Assembly: GCA_029279965.1 (NCBI GenBank)
Contig: JAJUHJ010000020.1
Coordinates: 1 to 35,960 of the forward strand
Length of the DNA: 35,960 bases
Source: Phyllobacteriaceae bacterium
Lineage (GTDB): Bacteria; Pseudomonadota; Alphaproteobacteria; Rhizobiales; Rhizobiaceae
Direction of reading: 5' to 3'
In this document: positions 25,637 through 34,249 of the stretch, one piece after another
Position numbering within the stretch: the stretch's first letter is position 1
How the letters are laid out: each line of letters starts with the position of its first letter
Translations under genes and position numbers: made by a program
The notes under the pieces: model-generated
The model's input: the letters and a program-made list of their open reading frames with translations, nothing else
What the model was told of the DNA's origin: nothing
The model's database searches: none

Positions 25637-26556
25637 TGCGGAAGTTTCCGCGCAACCCGCGGCAGGAAAGGCGCGGGCGCGCCATCTCGATCTGCCTCCC
25701 CATTCTCCTTGCCGTTCTTGCCGTCCCTGCTGGCGCTCTTGAACTCTCTCGGTTCAAGGACGGGCTCTTCGCCTATCCGCCAACGATTGAAGCGCGCGAC
25801 GGCGGCGCATACCGCATCATCGACTATCGCGAGATGAGGGACATCAATCGCCGTGATGCCGTGCCGGAACGGCGTGTTCACGGGCGTTACGTGGCGGTCG
25901 GAATCCGCGGCATGCAGCGGGATTTATCCCTGAAAACCGATACAGGCACAGTCCGCCACGTCGCCGTGGGAAAGGCCCAGGGAGCGCGCATCATCACCGT
26001 TTACCTCCACGGGCAGGGCGGCAATCGCCATCAGGGGGTGAACGATTTCTCGTTTGGCGGCAATTTCAACCGGATCAAGAACTTGATGGGCCGCAATGGC
26101 GGGCTTTATCTCTCCCCCGACATTTCGGATTTCGGAGAAAAGGGTGCGCGGGAGATACGCGCACTTTTGACAACATACGCGGCCCGTTCCCCGAACGCGC
26201 CGATCTTCCTCGCCTGTGGCTCGATGGGTGGCGCGCTTTGCTGGCGCCTGGCGCAAATACCATCACTTGCCGAGCGCCTGGGCGGGCTGCTTTTGCTCGG
26301 CTCTTTCTGGAACGAGGATTTTTTCACGTCACCAGCCTTCGACCGGCGCGTCCCGGTGTTTTTCGGGCATGGCAGCCGCGACACTGTTTTTCCGATCGAG
26401 AAGCAGGAAGCGTTCTACCGTAAGATGCGCGAGAGGGCGCCGGGATATCCCGTGCGGTTCGTACGTTTCGAGAGCGGTACGCATGGCACACCCATTCGCA
26501 TGACAGATTGGCGGGAAACGCTCAATTGGATGCTTCGGCAGGTCAGGGGCCGGTGA
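25636..26556 (+). CDS. exported alpha/beta hydrolase
   Basis: A 306-residue hydrolase with an N-terminal signal or anchor (RAISICLPILLAVLAVPAGA, residues 15-34), after which the mature chain begins LELSRF. The core shows the oxyanion segment VYLHGQGGNRHQG (122-134), nucleophile elbow CGSMGG (Ser196), Asp249 in GHGSRDTVFP, and His283 in SGTHGTP, a complete triad. It resembles phospholipase/carboxylesterase-type hydrolases but I cannot name the subfamily or substrate. The ATG overlaps the stop of the MobA-like gene (TAATG), so it is the last gene of the molybdenum-enzyme block by coupling. The 3' end overlaps a convergent gene by 14 bp. Confidence 0.82.
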   Translation: MRKFPRNPRQERRGRAISICLPILLAVLAVPAGALELSRFKDGLFAYPPTIEARDGGAYRIIDYREMRDINRRDAVPERRVHGRYVAVGIRGMQRDLSLKTDTGTVRHVAVGKAQGARIITVYLHGQGGNRHQGVNDFSFGGNFNRIKNLMGRNGGLYLSPDISDFGEKGAREIRALLTTYAARSPNAPIFLACGSMGGALCWRLAQIPSLAERLGGLLLLGSFWNEDFFTSPAFDRRVPVFFGHGSRDTVFPIEKQEAFYRKMRERAPGYPVRFVRFESGTHGTPIRMTDWRETLNWMLRQVRGR

Positions 26557-27571
26557 AAAAGTCGATGATCGTCTGCGGATTGACCTCTCCGTCGTACGAA
26601 GCGTCGACATCGTAGCGGACCAGTGTGAAATCGCCCGAGCGGAAAAGCCACAAAGCCGTGGAGGAAGCATCACCCACGCCGCGCCATTTTGCATCCGACG
26701 AGATGGTCAACGCGTCCGGATTGAATTGCGCGTTGACCAATTGGTCATGCGTTGAATAGCCGACGACCCGAACCTCGCTAACGGCGCCTTCCGGGTTGTC
26801 GTTCTCATAGCGAATGTTGAGATCGGGGACGACGAATTGCAGGGGCTCGGGTGCTCGACCTTCCAGCGCTAGATAAAAGACATGGATCTGGTTGTATGCG
26901 CCCTGCTGACAAAGAAAGCGAAACAGCCAAGCTTCGCGCTGCGGCGCCCCTTCCTCATCATAGCTATAGTTAAACTGGACCATGTGGCTGTCGGGATCCT
27001 GCCCGTCTTCCGCACGTGCCGCCGGACAGGTGCTGCCATAGTTCGTTTCGAACGCCCGCCGGGCCCGTTCGCGAAGTGTTTCTTCCACGTCGACGCGACC
27101 GTCCCCACAGCTTTCCGGCAACACCTCATCGAGGGACCCTTCGGCCGGTGACAGCGTGCCCTTGTCGATCACAAGGGGTTTGTAAGGCGTGGTCTGCGGC
27201 CCCGGCGAAACGAAAATGAGATCATAGCAGCCTGCAAAAACATGATCCTCGCCTTCGACGTCACGCGAGCGGATGGCCACGGGAATGGAATAGTGGAACG
27301 TTCCGGCCGCGCCATCGCCACCGGGAATGCCGGTGAGCACCTCAACGCTGATCGTATCGGCAAACCCTTCGGCATAGACCTCTACGGTTTCGGCCGGCGG
27401 CGTATCGAAATAGGCATAGGCGCGCGCGTACTCTTTCCGGTTGATGGCGTTGTAAAGCGACTGAATCAGCGTCTGCGGCGTCGAACGGTCGTCCACATAG
27501 CTGGGCACCGCACGCACAGGCTGAGCACCTGACACGAGGGCTACAATTGCCATTATAAACAGTAACTTCAT
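26543..27571 (-). CDS. secreted protein with DUF1176-like C-terminus
   Basis: A 342-residue exported protein. MKLLFIMAIVALVSGAQPVRA is a signal peptide, cleaved before VPSYVDD. The N-terminal half contains DDRSTPQTLIQSLYNAINRKEYARAYAYFD, like a small NTF2-type helix; the C-terminal half (KWRGVGDASSTALWLFRSGDFTLVRYDVDASYDG) resembles DUF1176. Mature cysteines (AGCYDL, ESCGDG, STCPAA, FLCQQG) are even in number and may form disulfides. The start is at 27571, with GGAG 12 nt before. The function is unknown. It is 62 bp downstream of the MATE gene on the same strand and may share its transcript. Confidence 0.72.
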   Translation of the reverse strand: MKLLFIMAIVALVSGAQPVRAVPSYVDDRSTPQTLIQSLYNAINRKEYARAYAYFDTPPAETVEVYAEGFADTISVEVLTGIPGGDGAAGTFHYSIPVAIRSRDVEGEDHVFAGCYDLIFVSPGPQTTPYKPLVIDKGTLSPAEGSLDEVLPESCGDGRVDVEETLRERARRAFETNYGSTCPAARAEDGQDPDSHMVQFNYSYDEEGAPQREAWLFRFLCQQGAYNQIHVFYLALEGRAPEPLQFVVPDLNIRYENDNPEGAVSEVRVVGYSTHDQLVNAQFNPDALTISSDAKWRGVGDASSTALWLFRSGDFTLVRYDVDASYDGEVNPQTIIDFFTGP

Positions 27572-27633
27572 TGCGAAGACGGCTCCGAACGTTGGATTCA
27601 GTCAGCAAGGACCATCCTCACCATAACACGCCT

Positions 27634-29031
27634 TCAAGCCGCAAACGACATCCGCTTCCCGCGCCGCAACCAGCGTGACAGGAGTAGCACAGCCACGCTC
27701 GCCAGACCCGCGCACAGACCGAACCAGATGCCGATGCCCCCGAAACCGAGCGGAAAGGCAAGCACCGTCCCCAATGGCAGACCGATGCCCCAATAGCCCA
27801 ACGCGCCGTAAATCATCGGCACAGTGGTGTCGTGCAGGCCGCGCAGCATACCGCTGGTGACGGCCTGGGCGCCGTCGAAGACCTGGAAAAGCGCGGCCAA
27901 AGCAAGGAACGTCGCCGCCGTGGCGATGACTGCCTGATTCTCGGGCGCTTGAAGATCAAGAAAGCCTGCAATGAGAAGGCGTGGCGCGAGAAGCATGATA
28001 AGTGCCATGAAAGCCATGAAGCTTACGCCCATGATGAAAGCGGTCCAGCCCGCCCGCGTCACCGCATCCGCGTCCTGAGCGCCATAAGCACGACCGACAC
28101 GCACGGTAACGGCCTGACCCAACCCCATTGGCACCATGAAACTTACGGAGGCGATCTGGACGGCGATTGCGTATGCGGCAAGCGATACCGTGTCGATCAA
28201 CCCCATCAGGAATGCCGCCGCGTTGAAAATTGACACCTCGAAAGTGAGGATGGCGGCGATCGGCAGTCCCAGACGCAGCATTCCCATGAAACGCGGCCAG
28301 TCGGGACGCCAAAGGCGGCCGAACAGGTGAAAACGACGGAACTGCCGATCCAGCGAGACCACGACAACAAGCCCCAGGAACATGAGCACGCTTGAGGTGG
28401 TGGTGGCGAACCCCGCGCCGACGGCGCCCAGTGCAGGAAAACCGAAATTGCCGAAAATCAGCGTCCAGTTGGCCAGCACGTTGAAGGCGACGCAAACAAA
28501 GGTGACGACCAGTGCCCAACCGGGCCGCTCCAGCGCCGCCATAAAGGAACGCAACACGATGTAGCCGTAAAAGGGCAGGGCGGCCCATTGCAGCGCGCGC
28601 ATATAGGCGGCGGCGGTCGCGCTCACATCGGGGTCCTGTCCCATCGCGAGCAAAATAGCTTCTGTATGCCACAGGACAGCCCAGATCGGCAGCGTGACGG
28701 CGACCGCCAGCCACAGGCCCTGACGGGCGGTACGGCGCACCTCGCGCACCGAATGCAAGCGCTTGCCGAGACTGCTTGCCATCATCGGCGAGGCGGCAAG
28801 CGTGAGGCCGAGGCCGAAGATCAGCGGCAGAAAATAGAGGTTGTGGCCAAGCGTGCCGGCGGCCAATGCCTCCGGTGACAATCTGCCAAGCATCATCACA
28901 TCGGTCACGGTCATGGCCGTCTGGGCCAGATTGGTCAGCACCATTGGCCAGGCAAGCGCCAGCGTGGCGCGTGCTTCGGAAAGCCAGGAATTGACCGTGG
29001 GCGCTCTGGCGCCCGTAGCCAGCGCTGTCAT
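27634..29031 (-). CDS. MATE-family multidrug efflux transporter, NorM-like
   Basis: A 465-residue inner-membrane Na+/H+-coupled exporter with twelve hydrophobic segments in two six-helix halves. The start WLSEARATLALAWPMVLTNLAQTAMTVTDVMMLGRLSPEALAAGTLG-like region is the NorM signature (repeated hydrophobic helices with TDVMMLGRL), and the second half opens FEVSIFNAAAFLMGLIDTVSLAAYAIAVQIASVSFM in the mirrored position. I set the ATG at 29031 because AAGG lies 5 nt before it; the frame is open 19 codons upstream, without a ribosome site. Substrates of this group are cationic drugs and dyes; the one here is unknown. Confidence 0.92.
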   Translation of the reverse strand: MTALATGARAPTVNSWLSEARATLALAWPMVLTNLAQTAMTVTDVMMLGRLSPEALAAGTLGHNLYFLPLIFGLGLTLAASPMMASSLGKRLHSVREVRRTARQGLWLAVAVTLPIWAVLWHTEAILLAMGQDPDVSATAAAYMRALQWAALPFYGYIVLRSFMAALERPGWALVVTFVCVAFNVLANWTLIFGNFGFPALGAVGAGFATTTSSVLMFLGLVVVVSLDRQFRRFHLFGRLWRPDWPRFMGMLRLGLPIAAILTFEVSIFNAAAFLMGLIDTVSLAAYAIAVQIASVSFMVPMGLGQAVTVRVGRAYGAQDADAVTRAGWTAFIMGVSFMAFMALIMLLAPRLLIAGFLDLQAPENQAVIATAATFLALAALFQVFDGAQAVTSGMLRGLHDTTVPMIYGALGYWGIGLPLGTVLAFPLGFGGIGIWFGLCAGLASVAVLLLSRWLRRGKRMSFAA

Positions 29032-29260
29032 GATTGCCTTGTCCGTAAATTGGTTGACCGCCCGCATTGTGCGGCGACGCTGCGGCACATCTTCGTCCGC
29101 CGCAGGGTTTTAGCGTCTGGTAGCGGCCAGACAAGTCAATTTCTTTTTCGCAAAGGTGCAGCGGGATTGATGAGTCGCCGGCGGATTGTCGGATACTCCC
29201 ATTCTCAATCGTCCTCAGGCCATCGAGCGCTGCGGGAAGGCAGCCTTTATGGAGGAGAAG

Positions 29261-30196
29261 ATGAAAAACACGTTGTTTGCCTTGATTGTTGCAGCGGCTG
29301 CTTGCGTCGCGCCACCCGCGATGGCCGGTGCTGACGAAGAAAACAGACTGGAAAAGGCGGCGCCTGCGGAAAGCGGCTATGTGCCGGCCAATGGTCTGAA
29401 GTATTATTACGAGGTGTACGGCGAGGGCGAGCCGTTGCTGCTCCTTCATGGAGGTCTCGGAAATATCGGCATGTTCGGTCCGATGTTGCCCATGCTGACG
29501 GGGGAACGGGAGGTGATCGCCGTCGACCTGCACGGTCACGGACGCACTCAGCTCGGCGACCGGGCCATCGATCTGATTGACATCGGCGACGATCTGGCTG
29601 CGGTTCTCGATAGCCTCGGCTACGAGCAAGTCGATGTCGTGGGATATTCCTTCGGAGGCGGTGCCGCGCTTCGCCTGGCCATTCAGCATCCTGAGAGCGT
29701 GCGCCGGCTGGTGGTCGTGTCCGCCGGCTTTTCCCGGGACGGCTTTTATCCCGAAATGCTGCCTCAACAGGCCCAGGTCGGCGCACAGATGGCTGAAATG
29801 ATGAAGGACACGCCCATGTACCAGTCCTATGCCGCGGTCGCGCCCGATGTCGCCGAATTTCTTGATCTTCTGGACAATATGGGCGCTCTCATGCGCAAGC
29901 CATACAATTGGGCTGAGGAGGTCAAGTCGCTGCGCATGCCGGTCATGCTGGTATTCGGTGACAGCGATATGTACCGCCCCGACCATATTGTCGAATTCTA
30001 TCAGTTGCTGGGCGGCGGCTTACGGGATGCCGGCTGGATGCGTGAGAACATGTCACAGAACCGTCTGGCGATCCTGCCAAATCTTACCCATTACGAAATG
30101 TTTGCTTCGCCGCGCCTGGGCGAAACCATTCTGCCATTCGTCAATGGAGAATATCAGGCCGAGCGCCCTGCCGGACAAATGGACACGGCGAACTGA
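29261..30196 (+). CDS. exported alpha/beta hydrolase (lipase/esterase-like)
   Basis: A 311-residue hydrolase with signal peptide MKNTLFALIVAAAACVAPPA-MA, cleaved before GADEEN; a Cys at 15 is not in a lipobox. The fold shows LLLLHGGLGNIGMFGPML (59-76), AVDLHGHGRT, nucleophile elbow VGYSFGGGAA (Ser130), Asp234 or Asp236 in VFGDSDMYRP, and His277 in LPNLTHYEMF. It belongs to the large esterase/epoxide hydrolase-like group; the substrate is unknown. GGAGG lies 5 nt before the ATG. The gene is divergent from the MATE exporter and ends 22 bp before the convergent DUF815 gene. Confidence 0.88.
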   Translation: MKNTLFALIVAAAACVAPPAMAGADEENRLEKAAPAESGYVPANGLKYYYEVYGEGEPLLLLHGGLGNIGMFGPMLPMLTGEREVIAVDLHGHGRTQLGDRAIDLIDIGDDLAAVLDSLGYEQVDVVGYSFGGGAALRLAIQHPESVRRLVVVSAGFSRDGFYPEMLPQQAQVGAQMAEMMKDTPMYQSYAAVAPDVAEFLDLLDNMGALMRKPYNWAEEVKSLRMPVMLVFGDSDMYRPDHIVEFYQLLGGGLRDAGWMRENMSQNRLAILPNLTHYEMFASPRLGETILPFVNGEYQAERPAGQMDTAN

Positions 30197-30218
30197 GATG
30201 CTCTTTTACAATGCGGCG

Positions 30219-31097
30219 TCAATCCTTCAGGCGCTGGCCCAGACGGCCGGCAAGGTCTTGAATGAATTGCCAGGCAACCCGGCCCGAGCGGCTGCCGCGC
30301 GTGGTTGCCCATTCGAGTGCCTCGGCCTTTAACGTCTCGTTGTCGATCGGCAGATCGTGGTAGGCCGCATAGCCCTCGACCATACTGAGATATTCGTCCT
30401 GAGAGCATTTGTGGAAGCCAAGCCAGAGGCCAAAGCGGTCCGACAGGGACACCTTTTCTTCGACCGCTTCGGAAGGATTGATGGCAGTGGAACGCTCGTT
30501 CTCGATCATGTCGCGTGGCAGGAGATGCCGGCGATTCGACGTGGCGTAGAGAAGGATGTTTTCCGGCCTTCCTTCCACGCCACCTTCGAGTGCCGCCTTC
30601 AGAGATTTATAGGACGTATCGTCATGATCGAATGACAGATCATCGCAGAACAGGATGAAGCGATGTTCCGACGCTTTCAGCAAACTCATCAGCTTCGGCA
30701 GGCTCTCGATGTCTTCGCGATGTATTTCCACAAGCTTCAGTGGAGGCTGTCCCGCTTCGCGCTGCTCATTGACGTGAGCGTGGATCGCCTTGACGAGCGA
30801 CGATTTTCCCATGCCGCGCGCGCCCCATAGAAGCGCGTTGTTAGCCGGCAGTCCGGCGGCAAAGCGGCGCGTATTGTCGGCCAGGATATCGCGCACCCGG
30901 TCGACCCCCCTGATCAGGGTCAAATCGACACGGTTCACCCTTGAAACGGGCAAAAGAGTGCTGCTTTCGGCGTGCCAAACGAAACAATCGGCGCTTTCGA
31001 AATCCACTTTTGCCGGCGGAGCAGGGGCCATGCGGGCAACCACTTCTATGAGGCGGTCGAGCTTTTCACTGAGGGTGTTGAGCACATTTCCCGTCAT
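30219..31097 (-). CDS. DUF815 AAA+ ATPase
   Basis: A 292-residue predicted ATPase of the DUF815 family. A short coiled N-terminus (LSEKLDRLIEVVARM) precedes the P-loop GARGMGKS (92-99) and the Walker B-like FILFCDDLSFD (147-157), followed by LLYATSNRRHLLPRDM, ERSTAINPSEAVEEKVSLSDRFGLWLGF (sensor/arginine region) and EYLSMVEGYA. The role is unknown. The family gene often lies beside yajC in this order of bacteria. GGAG is about 10 nt before the ATG. It is divergent from yajC across 209 bp that contain a palindrome and a promoter. Confidence 0.9.
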   Translation of the reverse strand: MTGNVLNTLSEKLDRLIEVVARMAPAPPAKVDFESADCFVWHAESSTLLPVSRVNRVDLTLIRGVDRVRDILADNTRRFAAGLPANNALLWGARGMGKSSLVKAIHAHVNEQREAGQPPLKLVEIHREDIESLPKLMSLLKASEHRFILFCDDLSFDHDDTSYKSLKAALEGGVEGRPENILLYATSNRRHLLPRDMIENERSTAINPSEAVEEKVSLSDRFGLWLGFHKCSQDEYLSMVEGYAAYHDLPIDNETLKAEALEWATTRGSRSGRVAWQFIQDLAGRLGQRLKD

Positions 31098-31123
31098 GAC
31101 GATCCATCTCCGGCAAAATCAGT

Positions 31124-31138
31124 ACCGTACCGTACGGT
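31124..31138. promoter_or_regulatory. palindromic operator candidate upstream of DUF815
   Basis: ACCGTACGGT (31129-31138) is a perfect 10-bp palindrome overlapping a second ACCGTAC (31124-31130), so the motif occurs in tandem with a 5-bp shift. It lies 27 bp upstream of the DUF815 start and could bind a TetR-type regulator; this is inference from shape only. Confidence 0.3.
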
Positions 31139-31224
31139 TCTGTCATAGCGCGTGGGATTATTCAAGCAGGGGCGATCTCGTTCGGACTGGAAAGGACGAC
31201 GTGGCTTGCGCTTACGACAACCAG

Positions 31225-31252
31225 TTGCAATGCAGGTCGTAACATCTATATT
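31225..31252 (+). promoter_or_regulatory. candidate promoter of the yajC-secDF operon
   Basis: TTGCAA (31225-31230) and TATATT (31247-31252) are 16 bp apart. A start near 31258 would give a leader of about 50 nt before yajC. The -10 box is close to consensus in a GC-rich genome. Confidence 0.5.
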
Positions 31253-31306
31253 CCGCGCAGTTTTTTACGGGCTGCATTCAGTCCTTTATATCTCGGGAGA
31301 ATTTTC

Positions 31307-31639
31307 ATGTTTGTGACACCGGCATATGCCCAGGCAGGCGGCGCACCGGACATCTTTGTCAGCATTCTGCCCTTCGTTCTGATCTTCGTGATCATGTACT
31401 TCCTGATCATCAGGCCGCAGCGCCAGCAGATGAAGAAGAGAACGGAAATGCTTGCCGCTGTGCGCCGTGGCGATACGGTAGTGACCGGCGGCGGGCTTGT
31501 CGGTAAGGTGACGAAAGTCATCGACGACAACGAGCTGGAGATCGACCTTGGCGGTGGAACCAAGGTGACGGCCATGCGCGCAATGCTCGCCGACGTCCGG
31601 GTCAAGGGCGAGCCGGCTGCCGAGAAGTCCAGCAAATAG
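31307..31639 (+). CDS. yajC: preprotein translocase subunit YajC
   Basis: YajC is a small single-span membrane subunit that forms a complex with SecD-SecF and assists SecYEG-driven export. The 110-residue protein has a short N-terminus MFVTPAYAQAGGAP, one transmembrane helix ILPFVLIFVIMYFLIIRPQ (residues ~20-38) with the family's RPQRQQMKKR at its cytoplasmic end, and the GDTVVTGGGLVGKVTKV domain. GGGAG lies 6 nt before the ATG. It starts the four-gene run that contains secDF. Confidence 0.96.
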   Translation: MFVTPAYAQAGGAPDIFVSILPFVLIFVIMYFLIIRPQRQQMKKRTEMLAAVRRGDTVVTGGGLVGKVTKVIDDNELEIDLGGGTKVTAMRAMLADVRVKGEPAAEKSSK

Positions 31640-31690
31640 TCCGCTTCGCGGAGGAAGGGCCGGGATCGGCCTGAAAGAATAAGAGAGACC

Positions 31691-34249
31691 ATGCTACATT
31701 TCTCGCGCTTGCAGACGATCCTCATCTGGCTTGTTGTGGCGTTGGGCGTCGCCTACAGCTTGCCGAACGTCCTTCCGCAATCCTATTTCTCTTCGCTGCC
31801 GTCATGGGCGCCCTCGCGCCCGATGACCCTCGGGCTCGACCTGCGGGGTGGCTCGCACATTCTCCTGCAGATCGACCGGCAGGAGCTTATCGACGAGCGG
31901 CTGGTGAGCGCCCGCGACGATGTACGCCGTCTCCTGCGCGACGAGCGCGTTGGTTATACGGGTCTTTCGACGTCTGACCGTTCCGTGCAGGTGCGTATTC
32001 GTGATGCCGGTGAGGTTGAAACGGCAAGAGAGGTCCTTCAGGAACTTACACAACCGGTAAACTCTGGCGTTTTCGGCGCGGGCACGGTTCGTGAATTCGA
32101 GTTTTCGGAGCCGGAGCCCGGCTTGTTGCGCCTGACGCTGACGGAGGGTGGAATTAACTACCGCCTTTCCACGGCCTTGTCGCAATCGATTGAGGTCGTC
32201 AGCCGGCGTGTCAACGAATTGGGCACGACTGAACCGGTCATTCAACGGCAAGGCGACGACCGCATTCTGGTTCAGGTGCCGGGACTGGACGATCCCGAGC
32301 GACTGAAGGAAATTCTCGGTACGACCGCGCGGCTGACCTTCCAGATGGTCGACCAGTCCATGCCGGTACAGGAGGCGATCGAAGGCCGCCCGCCAATCGG
32401 CACCTCGATCATGTACTCCACCGACAATCCGCCGGTTCCCTATCTCATCGAGGACCGGGTGATCGTCTCCGGCGAGAATTTGGTGGATGCGCAGACCAGC
32501 TTTGACCAACTGACAAACGAGCCGGTCGTCACCTTCCGCTTCGACACGCGGGGGGCGAGCCGTTTCGGTCAGGCAACGCAAGAGAATGTCGGACGGCTCT
32601 TCGCCATTATTCTTGACGATGAAGTGATCTCCGCACCGCAAATCCGCGAGCCTATTCTCGGCGGCACCGGCCAGATTTCCGGCAGCTTTACCGTTCAGAG
32701 CGCCAACGACCTGGCGGTTCTGCTGCGCGCCGGCGCACTGCCGGCAACGCTGACGATCGTGGAGGAACGTACAGTCGGGCCCGGCCTTGGCGCCGATTCG
32801 ATCGAGGCAGGCAAGATTGCCTCGGTGATTGGCGCAGTGCTCGTCGTTCTCTTTATGGTTGCGGTTTACGGCCTGCTGGGCGTCTTCGCTGTTGTGGCCC
32901 TTGCGGCCAATGTGTGTATGATCATCGCCGTTCTTTCCGGCCTCGGGGCCACCCTTACCTTGCCTGGGATCGCCGGTATCGTGCTGACCATCGGTATGGC
33001 GGTCGATTCCAACGTGCTTGTCTTTGAGCGTATACGCGAGGAGAGAGCGGGCGGGCGATCGCTCATCCAGGCCGTTGATGGCGGTTTCTCCAAGGCGCTT
33101 AGCACGATCGTGGACGCGAATGTCACGACGCTGATTGCCGCCGTCATACTGTTCTATATCGGCACCGGTCCTGTCCGAGGCTTTGCGGTGACGCTTGCCA
33201 TCGGCATCATCACCACCGTCTTCTCGGCCTATACATTGACGCGCTGGATAGTGGCCGAGTGGGTACGCCGCCGGCGGCCCAAGGAGCTGCCGCGCATGCC
33301 ATTGCAGGTGGTGCCGGAGCAGACCGATTTCCGCTTCATGTGGCTGCGCCGGTTCACCTTCCCGCTGACGGCATTGGCTTCGATCGCGGCGGTCGTGCTG
33401 TTCATGACAATCGATATGAATTATGGCATCGACTTCAAGGGCGGTTCCTCGATTGAAGTACGTGCACAGGACGAGAGCGCCGATATAGTGGATATTCGCA
33501 GCCGTCTCTCCACACTCGGCCTGGGCGAGGTGCAGGTGCAGGAGTTCGGCGATCCACGGGACGTTCTCATCCGCCTGCAGGCGCAGGGAGGGGGCGATGC
33601 CGCCGAGCAGCGTGCAATCGATGAGGTGCAAGCTGCGCTCGGAAGTGATTATGATTTTCGACGCATTGAGGTGGTGGGACCCACAGTCTCCAGCGAACTG
33701 GCACGTGCGGGCACCCTCGCGGTGGTCGTTTCTCTCGCAGCGATCCTGATCTACATCTGGCTGCGTTTCGAATGGCAGTTTGCCATCGGCGCCATCGTGG
33801 CGACACTGCACGATGTTCTGATGACGATGGGCTTCTTCGTTGTCACGGGCGTCGAGTTCAACTTGACCAGCATCGCCGCCATCCTGACCATTGTCGGCTA
33901 CTCCCTCAACGATACCGTCGTGGTGTATGACCGTGTGCGCGAGAATCTGCGTCGCTACAAGAAAATGCCGTTGCCTCAACTTCTCGACCTGTCCGTGAAC
34001 CAGACGCTGTCACGTACCGTGATGACCTCCCTGACGACACTGATAGCTCTGGTTTCGCTGTATGCCTTCGGCGGTGAGGTTATTCGCTCCTTTACTGCGG
34101 CGATGATTTTCGGTGTCGTTATCGGCACCTTCTCATCGATTTTCGTCGCAGGGCCGCTTCTCGTGCTGTTCCGGCTGCGGCGGCCCGTCGCCGAAACAGC
34201 CAATGAGGAAGAGAAAGAGGGCACCGCCGGCCAGGTGCCGGCAAGATAA
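31691..34249 (+). CDS. secDF: fused SecD-SecF protein translocase subunit
   Basis: SecDF uses the proton gradient to pull exported proteins and release YidC/SecYEG intermediates. At 852 residues it is the natural SecD-SecF fusion. TM1 is at ~8-24, then LGLDLRGGSHILLQID (SecD D1, ~38-53), a large periplasmic domain, and the SecD core helices with IGMAVDSNVLVFERIREE (~434-451). The SecF half begins near 545 (FRFMWLRRFTFPL), with YGIDFKGGSSIEVR (~577) and YSLNDTVVVYDRVRENL (~734-750). Conserved Asp residues for proton transfer lie in these helix motifs. The stop overlaps the next ATG (TAATG). It lies 51 bp after yajC. Confidence 0.97.
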   Translation: MLHFSRLQTILIWLVVALGVAYSLPNVLPQSYFSSLPSWAPSRPMTLGLDLRGGSHILLQIDRQELIDERLVSARDDVRRLLRDERVGYTGLSTSDRSVQVRIRDAGEVETAREVLQELTQPVNSGVFGAGTVREFEFSEPEPGLLRLTLTEGGINYRLSTALSQSIEVVSRRVNELGTTEPVIQRQGDDRILVQVPGLDDPERLKEILGTTARLTFQMVDQSMPVQEAIEGRPPIGTSIMYSTDNPPVPYLIEDRVIVSGENLVDAQTSFDQLTNEPVVTFRFDTRGASRFGQATQENVGRLFAIILDDEVISAPQIREPILGGTGQISGSFTVQSANDLAVLLRAGALPATLTIVEERTVGPGLGADSIEAGKIASVIGAVLVVLFMVAVYGLLGVFAVVALAANVCMIIAVLSGLGATLTLPGIAGIVLTIGMAVDSNVLVFERIREERAGGRSLIQAVDGGFSKALSTIVDANVTTLIAAVILFYIGTGPVRGFAVTLAIGIITTVFSAYTLTRWIVAEWVRRRRPKELPRMPLQVVPEQTDFRFMWLRRFTFPLTALASIAAVVLFMTIDMNYGIDFKGGSSIEVRAQDESADIVDIRSRLSTLGLGEVQVQEFGDPRDVLIRLQAQGGGDAAEQRAIDEVQAALGSDYDFRRIEVVGPTVSSELARAGTLAVVVSLAAILIYIWLRFEWQFAIGAIVATLHDVLMTMGFFVVTGVEFNLTSIAAILTIVGYSLNDTVVVYDRVRENLRRYKKMPLPQLLDLSVNQTLSRTVMTSLTTLIALVSLYAFGGEVIRSFTAAMIFGVVIGTFSSIFVAGPLLVLFRLRRPVAETANEEEKEGTAGQVPAR

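Noticed and set aside
27956-29986. 676-codon minus-strand open frame across the MATE and hydrolase genes
   Set aside because: It covers two well-supported genes in another frame and shows no recognisable motif.
31802-33979. 725-codon open frame antisense to secDF
   Set aside because: It is a mirror of secDF codon bias with many His, Gln and Asp residues, has no domain pattern, and has no ribosome site.
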